From the NCBI RefSeq assembly GCF_008831285.2, contig NC_045148.1:1736001-1800000 (forward strand): a stretch of 64,000 nt of DNA. The letters run 5' to 3'. How positions within the stretch are numbered: position 1 is the first letter of the stretch; every line of letters begins with the position of its first letter. Position numbers and translations under genes: made by a program. This DNA comes from Nymphaea colorata (taxonomy: Eukaryota > Streptophyta > Magnoliopsida > Nymphaeales > Nymphaeaceae). The notes beneath the pieces are model-generated. The model was not told the DNA's origin. It saw only the letters and a program-made list of their open reading frames with translations, and did not search any database. Shown piece after piece: positions 63,903 through 64,000 of this stretch.

Positions 63903-64000
63903 CGGTTCGGATCAGCTGGCCGTGGGTCAGTAGCTGCTCGTGACGACAACAGATCCGTTAGCGTAAGAGCCATGAAATTATATTTAGAGAGAGAATTTTC
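63903..64000. other. Upstream flank of NudC, nothing recognised
   Basis: The window ends about 145 bases above the NudC TATA box; no further gene is visible. Confidence 0.5.

Overview
This is a window of nuclear DNA from a flowering plant. The genes have many short exons with GT-AG introns that are AT-rich. Microsatellites and small non-autonomous transposons lie between them. The protein families present include a plant POP5, a plant-type ribonucleotide reductase, a group-X-like ERF and a CslB/H-clade glycosyltransferase. The CslH-like protein fits a monocot, magnoliid or early-diverging angiosperm better than a core eudicot, but I cannot fix the species from sequence alone.

Layout. At 1-4.4 kb there is intergenic DNA with short repeats, ending in a promoter with two E2F-type sites. 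At 4468-9638 (+) lies a complete 17-exon gene for the ribonucleotide reductase large subunit (809 aa), with a decayed copy of its own C-terminal coding segment just after the stop codon. From 9.7 to 21.3 kb I see no recognisable gene, only tandem repeats, including a 75-bp minisatellite that is open on both strands. At 21475-24142 (+) is an ERF transcription factor gene whose AP2 exon also has its own upstream TATA box. From 24.2 to 28.2 kb there is a TRIM-like miniature LTR element and a direct-repeat copy of the 3' flank of the NudC gene from the far end of the window. At 28295-29897 (-) are two correctly spliced exons of an ASHH1-type histone methyltransferase that stop after the AWS zinc-binding region, with no SET domain found downstream. 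From 31 to 34.4 kb there are more broken coding fragments, one resembling CW-type zinc finger proteins and one a charged ORF with an internal stop. From 34.4 to 39.5 kb the DNA is non-coding and holds a MITE with near-perfect inverted ends. At 39529-44228 (+) is an intact 9-exon cellulose synthase-like H gene (765 aa). It is followed at about 45445-49822 (+) by a tandem copy that has lost exon 2 and carries several frameshifts and stops. At 50660-52458 (-) is POP5 (154 aa), with a likely non-coding leader exon near 55.6 kb. From 56 to 60.3 kb are repeats. At 60309-63780 (-) is a complete 6-exon NudC/BOBBER gene (303 aa).

The intact genes are unrelated housekeeping, cell-wall and regulatory genes, and nothing suggests an operon or pathway cluster. 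The unusual material is structural: gene fragments clustered at 28-34 kb, the long-range duplication of the NudC 3' flank, the RNR1 tail duplication, the tandem CslH pair and the miniature mobile elements. Exon borders were deduced by eye from splice signals, reading phase and remembered family sequence, without alignment or transcript data. I did not find a convincing new biological system.
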